DNA of 10,479 nucleotides. Source: Chitinophagaceae bacterium (GTDB lineage Bacteria; Bacteroidota; Bacteroidia; Chitinophagales; Chitinophagaceae). The DNA lies in the NCBI GenBank assembly GCA_947463105.1, contig CANHSD010000095.1, forward strand, positions 1-10,479, in the 5' to 3' direction. The notes under the pieces were generated by a model, which saw only the letters and a program-made list of their open reading frames with translations, was not told the origin of the DNA and did not search any database. A program made the translations under genes and the position numbers. Shown here piece by piece: positions 1-7,833 of the stretch (position 1 is its first letter; every line of letters starts with the position of its first letter).

Positions 1-1
1 A

Positions 2-757
2 ACCCTTGAATTGGGAGGTAAGAGTCCTTGTATTGTTGACCGTTCTGCCAACCTTGGTTATGCTGCCAAAAAAATTGTGTGGAGTAAGCTGATGAATGCA
101 GGTCAAACCTGCGTTGCACCAGACTATGTCTTGGTGCACAATGCCGTCAAGGAGGAGCTGGTGTCTAAGATCAGGGACAATGTCAAGAACATGTTTGGTG
201 AGGATCCCATGATGAGTGAAGATTTTGCCAGGATCATCAACAACAAGCGTTTCAAAAAACTCTCCCAATACCTGGATCCGACCAAAATTGTCAGTGGGGG
301 AAGAAGCAATGAAGCAGACCTCTACATTGAACCCACCATCCTTGAAAATATTACAATCCAAGACCCTGTGATGCGGGAGGAGATTTTTGGTCCTATCCTT
401 CCCGTGATTGGTTTTGATCACCAGGAGGAAGTGGTTGAGTGGGTGGAGAAAAATCCTTTTCCCCTTTCATTATACATCTATGCGGAAGACCGCACTGTGC
501 AGGAGTTTTATCTCTCGAGGTTGCGGTTTGGCGGATCCTGCATCAACAACAGCCTGATTCATTTGGGTAATCCACACCTTCCGTTCGGTGGTGTAGGGCC
601 CAGTGGAACCGGCCAATACCATGGAAAGTTTGGTTTTGAAACATTCACCAGGCCCAAGGCTGTCCTGCATTCCCGGTCATGGTTTGATATACCCTTGTTG
701 TATGCACCATTCAAAGGGAAGGTGGAAATGCTAAAGAAAGTCTTTAAATATACCTGA
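2..757 (+). CDS. Class 3 aldehyde dehydrogenase, C-terminal part (5' end outside window)
   Basis: Oxidises aldehydes to carboxylic acids with NAD(P)+; class 3 members favour medium- and long-chain or lipid-derived aldehydes. The reading frame is open from the left edge, so only about 251 C-terminal residues of a protein usually about 450-480 long are present. The visible part begins TLELGGKSP, which holds the general-base Glu. It continues with NAGQTCVAPDY, carrying the catalytic Cys and characteristic of the ALDH3 group, then EEIFGP in the cofactor region and PFGGVGPSGTGQYHG near the C terminus. The stop TGA at 755-757 shares a base with the ATG of the next gene, so the two are probably translationally coupled. 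The placement suggests clearance of lipid-peroxidation aldehydes or, less likely, work on a carotenoid aldehyde; the substrate is inference. Confidence 0.93.
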   Translation, partial: TLELGGKSPCIVDRSANLGYAAKKIVWSKLMNAGQTCVAPDYVLVHNAVKEELVSKIRDNVKNMFGEDPMMSEDFARIINNKRFKKLSQYLDPTKIVSGGRSNEADLYIEPTILENITIQDPVMREEIFGPILPVIGFDHQEEVVEWVEKNPFPLSLYIYAEDRTVQEFYLSRLRFGGSCINNSLIHLGNPHLPFGGVGPSGTGQYHGKFGFETFTRPKAVLHSRSWFDIPLLYAPFKGKVEMLKKVFKYT

Positions 758-1443
758 TGAAAACAGCAGTGAAAATTGGCATTGCAGTATTGGTCGTAAC
801 GATAACAGCATGGGCATGTTCATCATCTAAAATACAAGGCAACATGAGCACAAGGCAAAATATTTTGAAATCTGTTTATCCTGCACTCACAGGCATCACC
901 CGTTTTTTTGGGGTAAACAGCAGGGTGGTGCTGCCCCAAGAAAAGAAAGCCCCAGTTGTTTCCTTGTATGATATTCCTTTTGAGACAATCTCCGGAGAGC
1001 CTTCTTCTTTTGCTGCTTACAAAGGCAAAAAAATAGTGATTGTCAATACGGCGAGTGATTGTGGTTATACAGGTCAGTATGAAGAACTGCAATCCTTGTA
1101 TGACCAGGCCAAAGGGGAAATCATCATTGTGGGTTTTCCTGCCAATGATTTCAAAGCGCAGGAAAAAGGAAGCAATGAACAGATCGCTTCATTTTGCAAA
1201 AAGAATTATGGTGTTGCTTTTCCCATTGCGGCCAAAGCAAGCGTAGTAAAGGGCAACAACCAGCATCCTGTTTTTGTATGGCTGTCTGATCCTGCAAAAA
1301 ATGGATGGAACAAGGAAGCGCCTGCTTGGAATTTTTCAAAATACATTATTGATGAGGAGGGGGAACTGATTGGGTATTTTGATCCGGGTGTCAGCCCATT
1401 GGGAAAAGATTTTTTGAAAGCACTCAACATATCAATTCCTTGA
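757..1443 (+). CDS. Glutathione peroxidase family protein, predicted lipoprotein
   Basis: Thiol peroxidase of the GPx family, expected to reduce hydrogen peroxide or lipid hydroperoxides, probably with thioredoxin-like reductants. The 228-residue protein begins with a charged start, a hydrophobic stretch and a lipobox-like TAWAC (Cys21), so it is probably exported and lipid-anchored. A linker of about 45 residues precedes the GPx fold at about 66-225. The peroxidatic Cys102 lies in NTASDCGYT, Gln135 in KAQEKGSNEQ, and Trp191-Asn192 in APAWNFSKY, completing the catalytic tetrad. Cys147 in SFCKKNYG matches the resolving Cys of two-Cys GPx enzymes. The Cys usually found in GFPCNQF is Ala here (GFPANDF). 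The start at 757 overlaps the upstream stop. The family call is secure; export and reductant are inferred. Confidence 0.92.
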   Translation: MKTAVKIGIAVLVVTITAWACSSSKIQGNMSTRQNILKSVYPALTGITRFFGVNSRVVLPQEKKAPVVSLYDIPFETISGEPSSFAAYKGKKIVIVNTASDCGYTGQYEELQSLYDQAKGEIIIVGFPANDFKAQEKGSNEQIASFCKKNYGVAFPIAAKASVVKGNNQHPVFVWLSDPAKNGWNKEAPAWNFSKYIIDEEGELIGYFDPGVSPLGKDFLKALNISIP

Positions 1444-1448
1444 TTCAG

Positions 1449-2003
1449 ATGAATATTCCAAAAGAACAACTGTTGGTTTTGGTGAATGAAAACGATGAGC
1501 CGGTAGGGCTCATGGAGAAGATGGAAGTACACCAAAAAGCCTTATTGCACAGGGCTTTCAGCGTTTTTCTTTTCAACAGCAAAGGTGAGCTACTCTTGCA
1601 GCGCCGTGCGCTGGAGAAATACCATAGCGGAGGTTTGTGGACGAATACCTGCTGCAGTCATCCTTATCCGGATGAAACTCCCAGCCAGGCTGCCACAAGA
1701 AGGATGAGAGAGGAACTTGGTTTTGAAACTTCAGTAAATCCTGCCTTTAGTTTCATCTACAAAGCTGCATTAGACAATGAACTGACGGAGTACGAGTTTG
1801 ATCATGTATTGATTGGCGAATACAATGGCCAGGTTTTTCCCAACAAAGATGAAGTGGTTGATTACTGTTACATGAACATGGATGAGCTCCGCGGAAACAT
1901 GGAGAATCATCCTGAGCATTATACTGAATGGTTCAAGATTGCGCTGCCTATGTTGGAGGCGCATCTAATTAAACACAATGGAATGGGAAATGAAAACCAG
2001 TAA
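1449..2003 (+). CDS. idi: Isopentenyl-diphosphate delta-isomerase, type 1 (Nudix fold)
   Basis: Interconverts isopentenyl and dimethylallyl diphosphate in the cytosol, supplying the primer for prenyl chains and so for carotenoids. With the ATG at 1449 the protein has 184 residues, normal for bacterial type 1 enzymes; a TTG at 1440 would add three residues but is less likely. The catalytic Cys69 is in WTNTCCSHP. The Nudix-like helix AATRRMREELG spans 81-91. The metal- and proton-handling acids Glu114 and Glu116 are in LTEYEFDH, and Trp161 sits where the active-site Trp of the E. coli enzyme is expected. It starts 5 bases after the peroxidase stop and its end overlaps the desaturase gene. Being next to carotenoid genes, it probably boosts precursor supply for pigment. 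Confidence 0.96.
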   Translation: MNIPKEQLLVLVNENDEPVGLMEKMEVHQKALLHRAFSVFLFNSKGELLLQRRALEKYHSGGLWTNTCCSHPYPDETPSQAATRRMREELGFETSVNPAFSFIYKAALDNELTEYEFDHVLIGEYNGQVFPNKDEVVDYCYMNMDELRGNMENHPEHYTEWFKIALPMLEAHLIKHNGMGNENQ

Positions 2004-3465
2004 AGCCATTGTTGTAGGCGCAGGTATTGGTGGCATTGCAACCGCCATAAGGCTTGCTGTAAAAGGGTTTGAGGTAGAGGTGCACGAAAAAAATGAGGTT
2101 GCAGGAGGCAAGTTGTACCTGATTGAAAAAGATGGATTTTCTTTTGATGCAGGTCCTTCTCTTTTTACCCAGCCGGCCAATGTAGAAGAATTGTTTTTAT
2201 TGGCTGGAGAGGATATCAGCAACTATTTTACCTACGAGCCCGTTTCCATTGCCTGCCGTTATTTTTTTGAAAATGGCAAAAGGCTGGATGCATTCACCAA
2301 CCCTCAGGCCTTTGCGAATGAAATGCAAGATGTCTTGGGGGAGCCCGCGGGGCATGTGCTGCAGTATCTCCGTGATGCTGAGCAGGTCTACGAAAAAGTG
2401 GGAACCATTTTTTTAAACCACTCGCTCCACCAGCGCGCTACCTGGTTGCACAAGCGCGTTGTGGATGCCCTTCGTACTGTAAAATTCCCTTATCTCTTTA
2501 AGACCCTTGACGGATTCAATAGAAGCAGGTTTATCACGCCTGAAGCCGTACAGGTTTTCAACAGGTTCGCCACATACAATGGTAGTAACCCTTTCAGCGC
2601 ACCTGGCATGTTGAGCCTGATTCCGCATCTGGAACAGAACCAGGGAACCTATTACCCACATGGTGGGATGATCAATATTCCCAATGCATTGATTGCCTTG
2701 GCAGAAAAAAAAGGCGTTCGTTTTGTGTTGAACAGCCATGTTGAGCAAATCGTAACTGCAGAGGGAAGGGCAACGGGTATCATCACAAATGGTAACTTTG
2801 TTCCGGCAGATGCTGTGATCAGCAATGTGGATGCGTATTTCACCTACAAGAAATTGCTTTCTGATGAGCAAGGGGCAAAAAGGGTTCTGCGCAATGAAAG
2901 AAGCAGCAGTGCCCTGATTTTTTATTGGGGAATGAAAAGGGAATTTCCGGAATTGCACCTGCACAATATCTTGTTCAGCGCATCCTATGAAAAGGAATTT
3001 GACTGCCTTTTCAAAGAAAAGAAATTTCATGATGATCCTACCATCTACATCAACATCAGTTCCAAAATGGAAAAGGGTAATGCACCTGAAGGAAAGGAGA
3101 ACTGGTTTGTGATGGTCAATGCCCCGGCCATGGAAGCTGCAGATTGGGGAATGGAAACCGCTAGGCTAAGAAAAAATATTGTGATGAAATTGAACAGGAT
3201 GTTGGGTGCAGACATCGAACAGGATATGTTGGTTGAAGAAGTATTGACGCCCGGGGGGATTCAATCCAGAACAGACTCTTACCTGGGATCTTTGTATGGA
3301 ACAAGTTCAAATTCAAAGTGGGCAGCATTCCTCAGGCATGCCAATTTCACATCAAAGACAAATGGCCTTTATTTTACAGGGGGAAGTGTTCATCCGGGAG
3401 GGGGCATTCCGCTTTGTTTGAAGAGTGCTGCCATTGTGAGCGACTTAATGGGGAACCCTGCATGA
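1990..3465 (+). CDS. crtD: CrtI-family carotenoid desaturase, probably 1-hydroxycarotenoid 3,4-desaturase (CrtD type)
   Basis: FAD-dependent enzyme that introduces double bonds into a carotenoid chain at the membrane surface. From ATG 1990 it has 491 residues, typical of the CrtI/CrtD family; an in-frame ATG at 1978 would add four. The dinucleotide-binding motif VVGAGIGGIATAIRL is at about 8-22, followed by AGGK. DGFSFDAGPSLFT is at about 48-60. The C-terminal family signature TGGSVHPGGGIPLCLKSA is near 463-480. The start overlaps the end of idi and the stop overlaps the next start by ATGA. I prefer CrtD to phytoene desaturase because the neighbour is CruF-like and because the NGSNPF...PHLE region resembles what I recall of Bacteroidota CrtD proteins. 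The family is certain; the substrate is inferred. Confidence 0.85.
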   Translation: MKTSKAIVVGAGIGGIATAIRLAVKGFEVEVHEKNEVAGGKLYLIEKDGFSFDAGPSLFTQPANVEELFLLAGEDISNYFTYEPVSIACRYFFENGKRLDAFTNPQAFANEMQDVLGEPAGHVLQYLRDAEQVYEKVGTIFLNHSLHQRATWLHKRVVDALRTVKFPYLFKTLDGFNRSRFITPEAVQVFNRFATYNGSNPFSAPGMLSLIPHLEQNQGTYYPHGGMINIPNALIALAEKKGVRFVLNSHVEQIVTAEGRATGIITNGNFVPADAVISNVDAYFTYKKLLSDEQGAKRVLRNERSSSALIFYWGMKREFPELHLHNILFSASYEKEFDCLFKEKKFHDDPTIYINISSKMEKGNAPEGKENWFVMVNAPAMEAADWGMETARLRKNIVMKLNRMLGADIEQDMLVEEVLTPGGIQSRTDSYLGSLYGTSSNSKWAAFLRHANFTSKTNGLYFTGGSVHPGGGIPLCLKSAAIVSDLMGNPA

Positions 3466-4136
3466 GCGAACGCATACCATATTGGATGAAAAGCCCCTTC
3501 CATTGGGCAATTTTTTTGGCAGTGCTGGTGCATTTTTCAGGGGCCATTGGGATTGCTTTTTTTAGCCCTGCCTTCTTTGTTCCCTTCACGCCCGTCAACT
3601 TGTTCTTGATGCTGCTCTTGTTGATCCTCAATGAGCAGCAGATCAATTTCCAGTTTGTTCAGGCCTTCCTCATGGCAGTTGTGGTCGGTATGACAACTGA
3701 GATGATAGGCGTCAATACAGGACTGCTTTTCGGAGACTATTCTTATGGTGAAGTTTTTGGTCGCAAGTTATTTGGTGTGCCAGTATTGATTGGGATCAAT
3801 TGGTTTTGCATTGTGTATACTGCCCATGTTGTTGCGAAGAAATTTAACCACAATAGCATAAAAGGTAAGGTAGCTGTTGCGCTGCTTGCTGCAGCAATAG
3901 CTACAGCTTTTGACTGGATCATGGAGCCTGTTGCCATGAAGTTGGGTTTCTGGAATTGGAACGATGGTCAAATACCATTGTTCAATTATTGCTGTTGGTT
4001 CGTGATATCTTTTGCTGTTTCAATTGGATTTGGGTACTTAAAAATCCAGCCCAACAATAAGTTTGCTCCATATTTCCTGATGATACAGGTTCTTTTTTTT
4101 CTATTTCTGCGTTTCATTCTTGGCGGGCAATCATAA
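3462..4136 (+). CDS. cruF: CruF-like carotenoid biosynthesis membrane protein (probable 1',2'-hydratase)
   Basis: Integral membrane protein of the CruF (DUF422) family, whose characterised members add water across the terminal double bond of an acyclic carotenoid end. The 224-residue product has about six or seven hydrophobic segments, near 14-34, 45-57, 64-82, 105-124, 136-150, 176-192 and 203-220. Polar residues conserved in the family lie in or between them: TTEMIGVNTGLLFGDYSYG at 78-96, GVPVLIGINW at 105-114, DWIMEPVA at 151-158 and GFWNW at 162-166. The ATG at 3462 overlaps the desaturase stop by ATGA and gives the expected length. The hydroxylated end it would make is the substrate of a CrtD-type desaturase, so the two genes support each other. 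An 82-base gap follows. Confidence 0.85.
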   Translation: MSERIPYWMKSPFHWAIFLAVLVHFSGAIGIAFFSPAFFVPFTPVNLFLMLLLLILNEQQINFQFVQAFLMAVVVGMTTEMIGVNTGLLFGDYSYGEVFGRKLFGVPVLIGINWFCIVYTAHVVAKKFNHNSIKGKVAVALLAAAIATAFDWIMEPVAMKLGFWNWNDGQIPLFNYCCWFVISFAVSIGFGYLKIQPNNKFAPYFLMIQVLFFLFLRFILGGQS

Positions 4137-4218
4137 TTACGCAAGGGCATTTTTTTGGTTTAACTTGGAAGGTTTCTGGTGATGATTCAATAACTCTTGA
4201 TATCTTAACCGCGTGTTT

Positions 4219-5805
4219 ATGAATCCGGCAATAAGTCCCATTTCTTTTCATGCCTCCATGTTGCAGGCTTGGTCTGCATTTTCTGATGAGTTCATTGCCG
4301 TATGGGATGATGCAGGTAAAGAGTTGCTCTACTTCAACAGTGCGTACAAGCAGTTGTTTGGCTATGTAAGCCAGGAGGCCTTCATAAAGGATTTTTCTTT
4401 TCTGGGATTCAGAAAGCATCGGTTGGATACCGAGATTGCTGAATTGGTATTGGATACAATCAAAAGAAATGGCCATTGGAGCGAAGAAGTGTTGTTTAGA
4501 AAAAAACAGGGTGATATTTTCTTGGGAAGGTTGGATGTTAGTTCTTTCATTTTTGAGGAAAAGACATTTTATCTCCAAAGGGTTATCAACATTGATACAC
4601 AAAGGATTTTTTCTGAAAACCTGTTCAGAGAAATCAAGAAATTTGAAGCCTTGTTCCAATACGCTACTTTACCCATCTTGCTAGTCAATAAAAATGGGGA
4701 GATCATTTTAGCGAATGAGCAGGCGACGATTTTGTTTGAGTATTCGTTGGAAAAAATTACGAAGCTAAAAGTGGAAGACCTCATTCCGAAACGTTTCAAG
4801 ATGCGCCACCACGGGCATCGGGAGGATTATGCAAGGCATAGGGAAAACAGACCCATGGGCCGTGGAATGGAGCTGCAGGCCATGAAGCATAGTGGGAAGG
4901 AGTTTCCGGTTGAGATAAGCCTTGGGCATTATATGATTGATCAGGAGCCCTATGTGATTGCATTCGTCATTGATATTACCAAGCGGATGGAAACGGAAAA
5001 TACGCTGAGAAGGCAGAAAGAGGAGGTGGAAAAAGTAAACCTCGAAATTGAGAAACTGAATGAGGCGCTTGAGCAAAAAGTGGAGGAGCGCACCCAAAAA
5101 CTTACTGAGGCATTGAGCAAGGAAAGAGAGTTGAGTGATCTTAAATCAAGGTTTGTTTCCATGGCATCGCATGAGTTCAGGACGCCGCTCAGCACCATCT
5201 TATCGTCTGTTTCCCTGATTGGAAAATACACTGAATCAATGGAACAGGATAAAAGGGATAAGCATATCCTGAGGATCCGTTCGGCAGTCAGCAACCTTAC
5301 GGATATCCTGAATGAATTTTTATCCCTCGGAAAAATTGAAGAAGGAAAAGTTCAATTGCATTTCACCGCTATCAACTTGAAAGAACAGCTGCAGTTGATT
5401 TTGAGTGAAATCTATCCTATTCTAAAAGAGCATCAGCAGATACGCTATGTGCATGAAGGAGATCCACAGGCGAATCTTGACCTTTCGCTGATCAGGAATA
5501 TCATCATCAACCTGGTTTCCAATGCCATTAAATTTTCGCCTGCCCAGTCAATGATAGACGTGAACAGCCTTGTTGATAAAGAGCATGTTATCATTACTGT
5601 AAAGGACGAAGGCCTTGGTATTCCTGAAGAGGACAAGAAACACCTGTTTGAAAGGTTTTTCAGGGCAAACAATGTAACCAATATACAGGGCACAGGCCTG
5701 GGTCTTCATATTGTTGCTAAATATGTAGAGCTCATGGGCGGTACCATTTCCGTAGACAGCGAACTTGAAAAAGGAACCCTATTCACCATAAAATTTAACG
5801 CATGA
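4219..5805 (+). CDS. Cytoplasmic PAS-PAS sensor histidine kinase
   Basis: Two-component sensor kinase that autophosphorylates on His and passes the phosphate to a receiver, here almost surely the next gene's product. From ATG 4219 it has 528 residues; a GTG at 4213 would add two. Order: a PAS-like domain at about 10-125, a second PAS at about 140-258, a charged coiled-coil linker at about 260-300 (KVEEERTQKL-like register), then the HisKA domain with His318 in MASHEFRTPLS, and an HATPase domain. That domain has the N box around Asn435 (NLVSNAIKFSP), the G1 box DEGLGIP from Asp463, the F box FERFF and the G2 box GTGLGL at 491-496. I see no signal peptide or transmembrane segment, so it should sense something inside the cell; the ligand is unknown. 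The stop overlaps the regulator start by ATGA. Confidence 0.93.
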   Translation: MNPAISPISFHASMLQAWSAFSDEFIAVWDDAGKELLYFNSAYKQLFGYVSQEAFIKDFSFLGFRKHRLDTEIAELVLDTIKRNGHWSEEVLFRKKQGDIFLGRLDVSSFIFEEKTFYLQRVINIDTQRIFSENLFREIKKFEALFQYATLPILLVNKNGEIILANEQATILFEYSLEKITKLKVEDLIPKRFKMRHHGHREDYARHRENRPMGRGMELQAMKHSGKEFPVEISLGHYMIDQEPYVIAFVIDITKRMETENTLRRQKEEVEKVNLEIEKLNEALEQKVEERTQKLTEALSKERELSDLKSRFVSMASHEFRTPLSTILSSVSLIGKYTESMEQDKRDKHILRIRSAVSNLTDILNEFLSLGKIEEGKVQLHFTAINLKEQLQLILSEIYPILKEHQQIRYVHEGDPQANLDLSLIRNIIINLVSNAIKFSPAQSMIDVNSLVDKEHVIITVKDEGLGIPEEDKKHLFERFFRANNVTNIQGTGLGLHIVAKYVELMGGTISVDSELEKGTLFTIKFNA

Positions 5806-6857
5806 ACACCATTTTATTGATTGAAGACAACAATGAGATCAGGGAAAACACTGCAGAGATTCTTGAGCTTGCCAATTACAATGTGATTACTGCTGAAAAC
5901 GGGAAGGATGGTGTGGAAAAAGCGATTGCATCCAAGCCTGATGTAATCATTTGTGACATCATGATGCCTGTGCTTGACGGCTATGGGGTATTGCACATGC
6001 TCAACAAGAATGAAGACCTCAAAGATGTGCCCTTCATTTTCCTTACTGCAAAAGCAGAGCGGTCTGATTTCAGGAAAGGAATGGAAATGGGAGCGGATGA
6101 TTATGTGACCAAACCATTCACTGAAATTGAATTGCTGAATGCCATAGAACAACGCTTGAAGAAAGTAAGCATCCTGCGCAAGAAATATGAATCAAGCCAG
6201 GATGGAATCAGCAATTTGCTTCAGGACATTGGTAAACAGGACGTTTGGGAGGAGCTTTCAAGTGGTAGAAATACAAATGTATACAAGAAAAAGCATGTGA
6301 TCTATAGTGAAGGAAACCACCCCAACCGTTTGTTTCATATTAAAAAAGGCAAGGTAAAACTGTATAAATCAAATGATGATGGCAAGGATCTTACCGTCGG
6401 GCTTTTTGGGGAAGGGGATTATTTTGGTTACATGGCACTGCTCGAAAACTCTGTTTACCATGAAACTGCTGAGGCCATGGAAGATGCTGAAATTGCCATG
6501 ATACCAAGAGAGGAGTTTGATGCACTGATCAAGGAAAATCCGGTGGTGATGAAAAAGTTTTTGCAGATCCTTGCAGGAAATGTAACAGAGAAAGAAAATC
6601 AATTGCTTGGATTGGCCTACAACTCTTTGCGCAAGAGGGTTGCAGATGCGCTGATCATGTTGCGTCACAAATTCGGAGAGGGTCAAACACCATTCTCCAT
6701 TCATATTTCCAGGGAAGATCTTGCCAACATTGCAGGTACGGCCACTGAATCCCTTATCAGAACATTGAGCGATTTCAGGGCTGAAAAGCTGATTGATATC
6801 AAAGACGGAAACATCGTCTTGATGAACGAGAAAAAACTTGCAGGATTGTACAATTGA
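5802..6857 (+). CDS. Response regulator with receiver domain fused to a CRP/FNR-type transcription factor
   Basis: Transcription factor combining a phosphorylation receiver with a CRP-like body. Residues 1-121 form a receiver domain with the acidic pair Glu8-Asp9, phospho-acceptor Asp52 in CDIMMPVLDG, Thr82 and Lys104 (TKPF). Residues 150-255 form a cyclic-nucleotide-binding-type beta roll, with FGEGDYFGYMALLENSVYHE as its cassette. Residues 280-351 form a winged helix-turn-helix of the Crp type, with SREDLANIAGTATESLIRTL around 303-322. Against E. coli CRP, the positions that bind the cAMP phosphate (Glu72, Arg82, Ser83) are not conserved, and no Cys cluster suggests an iron-sulfur sensor. 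The signal is therefore probably phosphorylation by the overlapping upstream kinase. Targets are unknown. The stop lies 22 bases from a convergent gene. Confidence 0.92.
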   Translation: MNTILLIEDNNEIRENTAEILELANYNVITAENGKDGVEKAIASKPDVIICDIMMPVLDGYGVLHMLNKNEDLKDVPFIFLTAKAERSDFRKGMEMGADDYVTKPFTEIELLNAIEQRLKKVSILRKKYESSQDGISNLLQDIGKQDVWEELSSGRNTNVYKKKHVIYSEGNHPNRLFHIKKGKVKLYKSNDDGKDLTVGLFGEGDYFGYMALLENSVYHETAEAMEDAEIAMIPREEFDALIKENPVVMKKFLQILAGNVTEKENQLLGLAYNSLRKRVADALIMLRHKFGEGQTPFSIHISREDLANIAGTATESLIRTLSDFRAEKLIDIKDGNIVLMNEKKLAGLYN

Positions 6858-6879
6858 TCCTCAGCCAGGATACTGATGG

Positions 6880-7293
6880 CTATTGCTTTCCATTGATGGG
6901 AAGAGAAGAAAGGTAGGTATTGTAATCTTGCTTGATCAAGGCATGGTCTTGCTCTATGTATTCCATTTGTTCCCTGATTTTTTTATGTATCTTCTTGATC
7001 TCTATGCTGATGGTTGAACCTGGCTTTGATTTCAGTTCCTTCCATTTGACGGCCTGGCTCGTCAGTACATCTAGCATATGGTCGTATAAATCATCCTTGG
7101 TGAGAAACCTGTTTTGGTATTGCTCTGCCAGTCCGAGGCTTTCCTTGTTTGTTATTTGGTCTATGATCTCCGACAGCCTGTTCTTCATATGCGTATTCTC
7201 CTGGTGCAGGTACTCAATGAGCCTGATCCAGGAGGAGTTTTCAAAAATATATTGTTGGGCGTTGCTACTGATTGTCTTTTTTTTAACCATCAT
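6880..7293 (-). CDS. Small charged helical protein of unknown function, next to hsp20
   Basis: I do not recognise a named family. From the ATG at 7293 (a second ATG follows at 7290) the product has 137 residues, is highly charged and appears almost wholly helical, with no signal peptide or membrane segment. An ENSSWIRLIEYLHQEN segment at 18-33 and an amphipathic C-terminal helix at about 98-130 (KKIHKKIREQM, DYNTYLSSL) suggest a coiled-coil protein. The frame extends upstream to a GTG at 7362, but that reading would run through a GC-rich hairpin and overlap the hsp20 stop, so I reject the longer start. It resembles the product at 7978-8358 in size, an ENxxW motif and its C-terminal YNxYL-like ending. 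Its place downstream of hsp20 suggests a stress-related role; this is inference only. Confidence 0.7.
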   Translation of the reverse strand: MMVKKKTISSNAQQYIFENSSWIRLIEYLHQENTHMKNRLSEIIDQITNKESLGLAEQYQNRFLTKDDLYDHMLDVLTSQAVKWKELKSKPGSTISIEIKKIHKKIREQMEYIEQDHALIKQDYNTYLSSLPINGKQ

Positions 7294-7315
7294 GGGGACA
7301 GTTTTAAATAAATAT

Positions 7316-7342
7316 CCCCCCTCTGCACCTGCAGAAGGGGGG
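7316..7342 (-). terminator. GC-rich hairpin after hsp20, candidate terminator or attenuator
   Basis: Arms CCCCCCTCTGC (7316-7326) and GCAGAAGGGGGG (7331-7342) pair over 11 bases around a four-base loop, with one bulged base. On the minus strand the hairpin begins ten bases after the hsp20 stop and is followed by ATATTTATTT, which is T-rich but not a clean T-run. It could end most hsp20 transcripts while letting some continue into the downstream gene. Confidence 0.5.
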
Positions 7343-7351
7343 AGTGTCAAA

Positions 7352-7795
7352 TCAGTGTACACTGATCTTTTGGGGTACTGTCTTTTTTGCTTCCTCTTTT
7401 TTGGGTAGCAATAGTTTCAGTTCACCATTGACATAGTTGGCGTCGATTTTTTCCTGGACAATGTCTTCAGGCAGGGTAAATGACCTTGAGAAAGAAGAAT
7501 AGCTGTATTCCTTTCTGGTGAAGGACTCATTTTTTTCTTCCCTTTTTTCATCTTGTTCTGCACTGATGGTGATCAATGATCCATTGACATCGATCTTAAA
7601 GTCACTTTTCTGCAAGCCGGGAGCTGCCAGTGTAATTTCATAATTCTTGTCAGTCTCCTTCACGTTTACAGCTGGCGTCTGGGTTGAAAAAGGCCATTTT
7701 TCGTCAGCCCACTCATTCCAGGGCTTCATGACATCTTCCAAGAGCGAAGGCCTTAGCAACGATGATCTTAACAGCGATCTTCCATTTCCTAGCAT
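7352..7795 (-). CDS. Small heat-shock protein, Hsp20/alpha-crystallin family
   Basis: ATP-independent holdase chaperone that binds unfolding proteins in the cytosol and usually forms large oligomers. The 147-residue product has an N-terminal arm at 1-39 (with WNEWADEKWPF), an alpha-crystallin domain at about 40-132 and a short C-terminal tail. Family landmarks are PAVNVKETDKNYEITLAAPG at 41-60, the ANYVNGELKLLLPK signature at 119-132, and a C-terminal I-x-V motif (ISV, 144-146) of the kind that docks neighbouring dimers. The length is typical of bacterial Hsp20. The ATG at 7795 follows an AT-rich leader with a TAnnTTTG promoter element 39 bases upstream, which suggests its own promoter. It is flanked by two small coiled-coil genes on the same strand. 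Confidence 0.95.
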   Translation of the reverse strand: MLGNGRSLLRSSLLRPSLLEDVMKPWNEWADEKWPFSTQTPAVNVKETDKNYEITLAAPGLQKSDFKIDVNGSLITISAEQDEKREEKNESFTRKEYSYSSFSRSFTLPEDIVQEKIDANYVNGELKLLLPKKEEAKKTVPQKISVH

Positions 7796-7833
7796 AATTT
7801 TATTTTTTTAAGTTGATGAATATTTTATCAGTA

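Noticed and set aside
2413..3030. 205-residue open frame on the minus strand inside the desaturase gene
   Set aside because: It lies wholly antisense to a well-supported gene, and its translation shows no recognisable domain.
4137..4218. Promoter for the histidine kinase operon
   Set aside because: TTTGG followed by TAACTTGG is suggestive, but spacing and match to the TTTG / TAnnTTTG consensus are poor, so I do not call it.
6864..6882. Possible terminator hairpin between the convergent response regulator and coiled-coil genes
   Set aside because: The best stem (AGCCA/TGGCT) has only five pairs with a long loop and no T-run on either side.
7294..7362. N-terminal extension of the minus-strand coiled-coil gene starting at a GTG at 7362
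   Set aside because: It would translate through the GC-rich hairpin and overlap the hsp20 stop, giving a low-complexity, unlike-family N terminus; the tandem ATGs at 7293 and 7290 are better.
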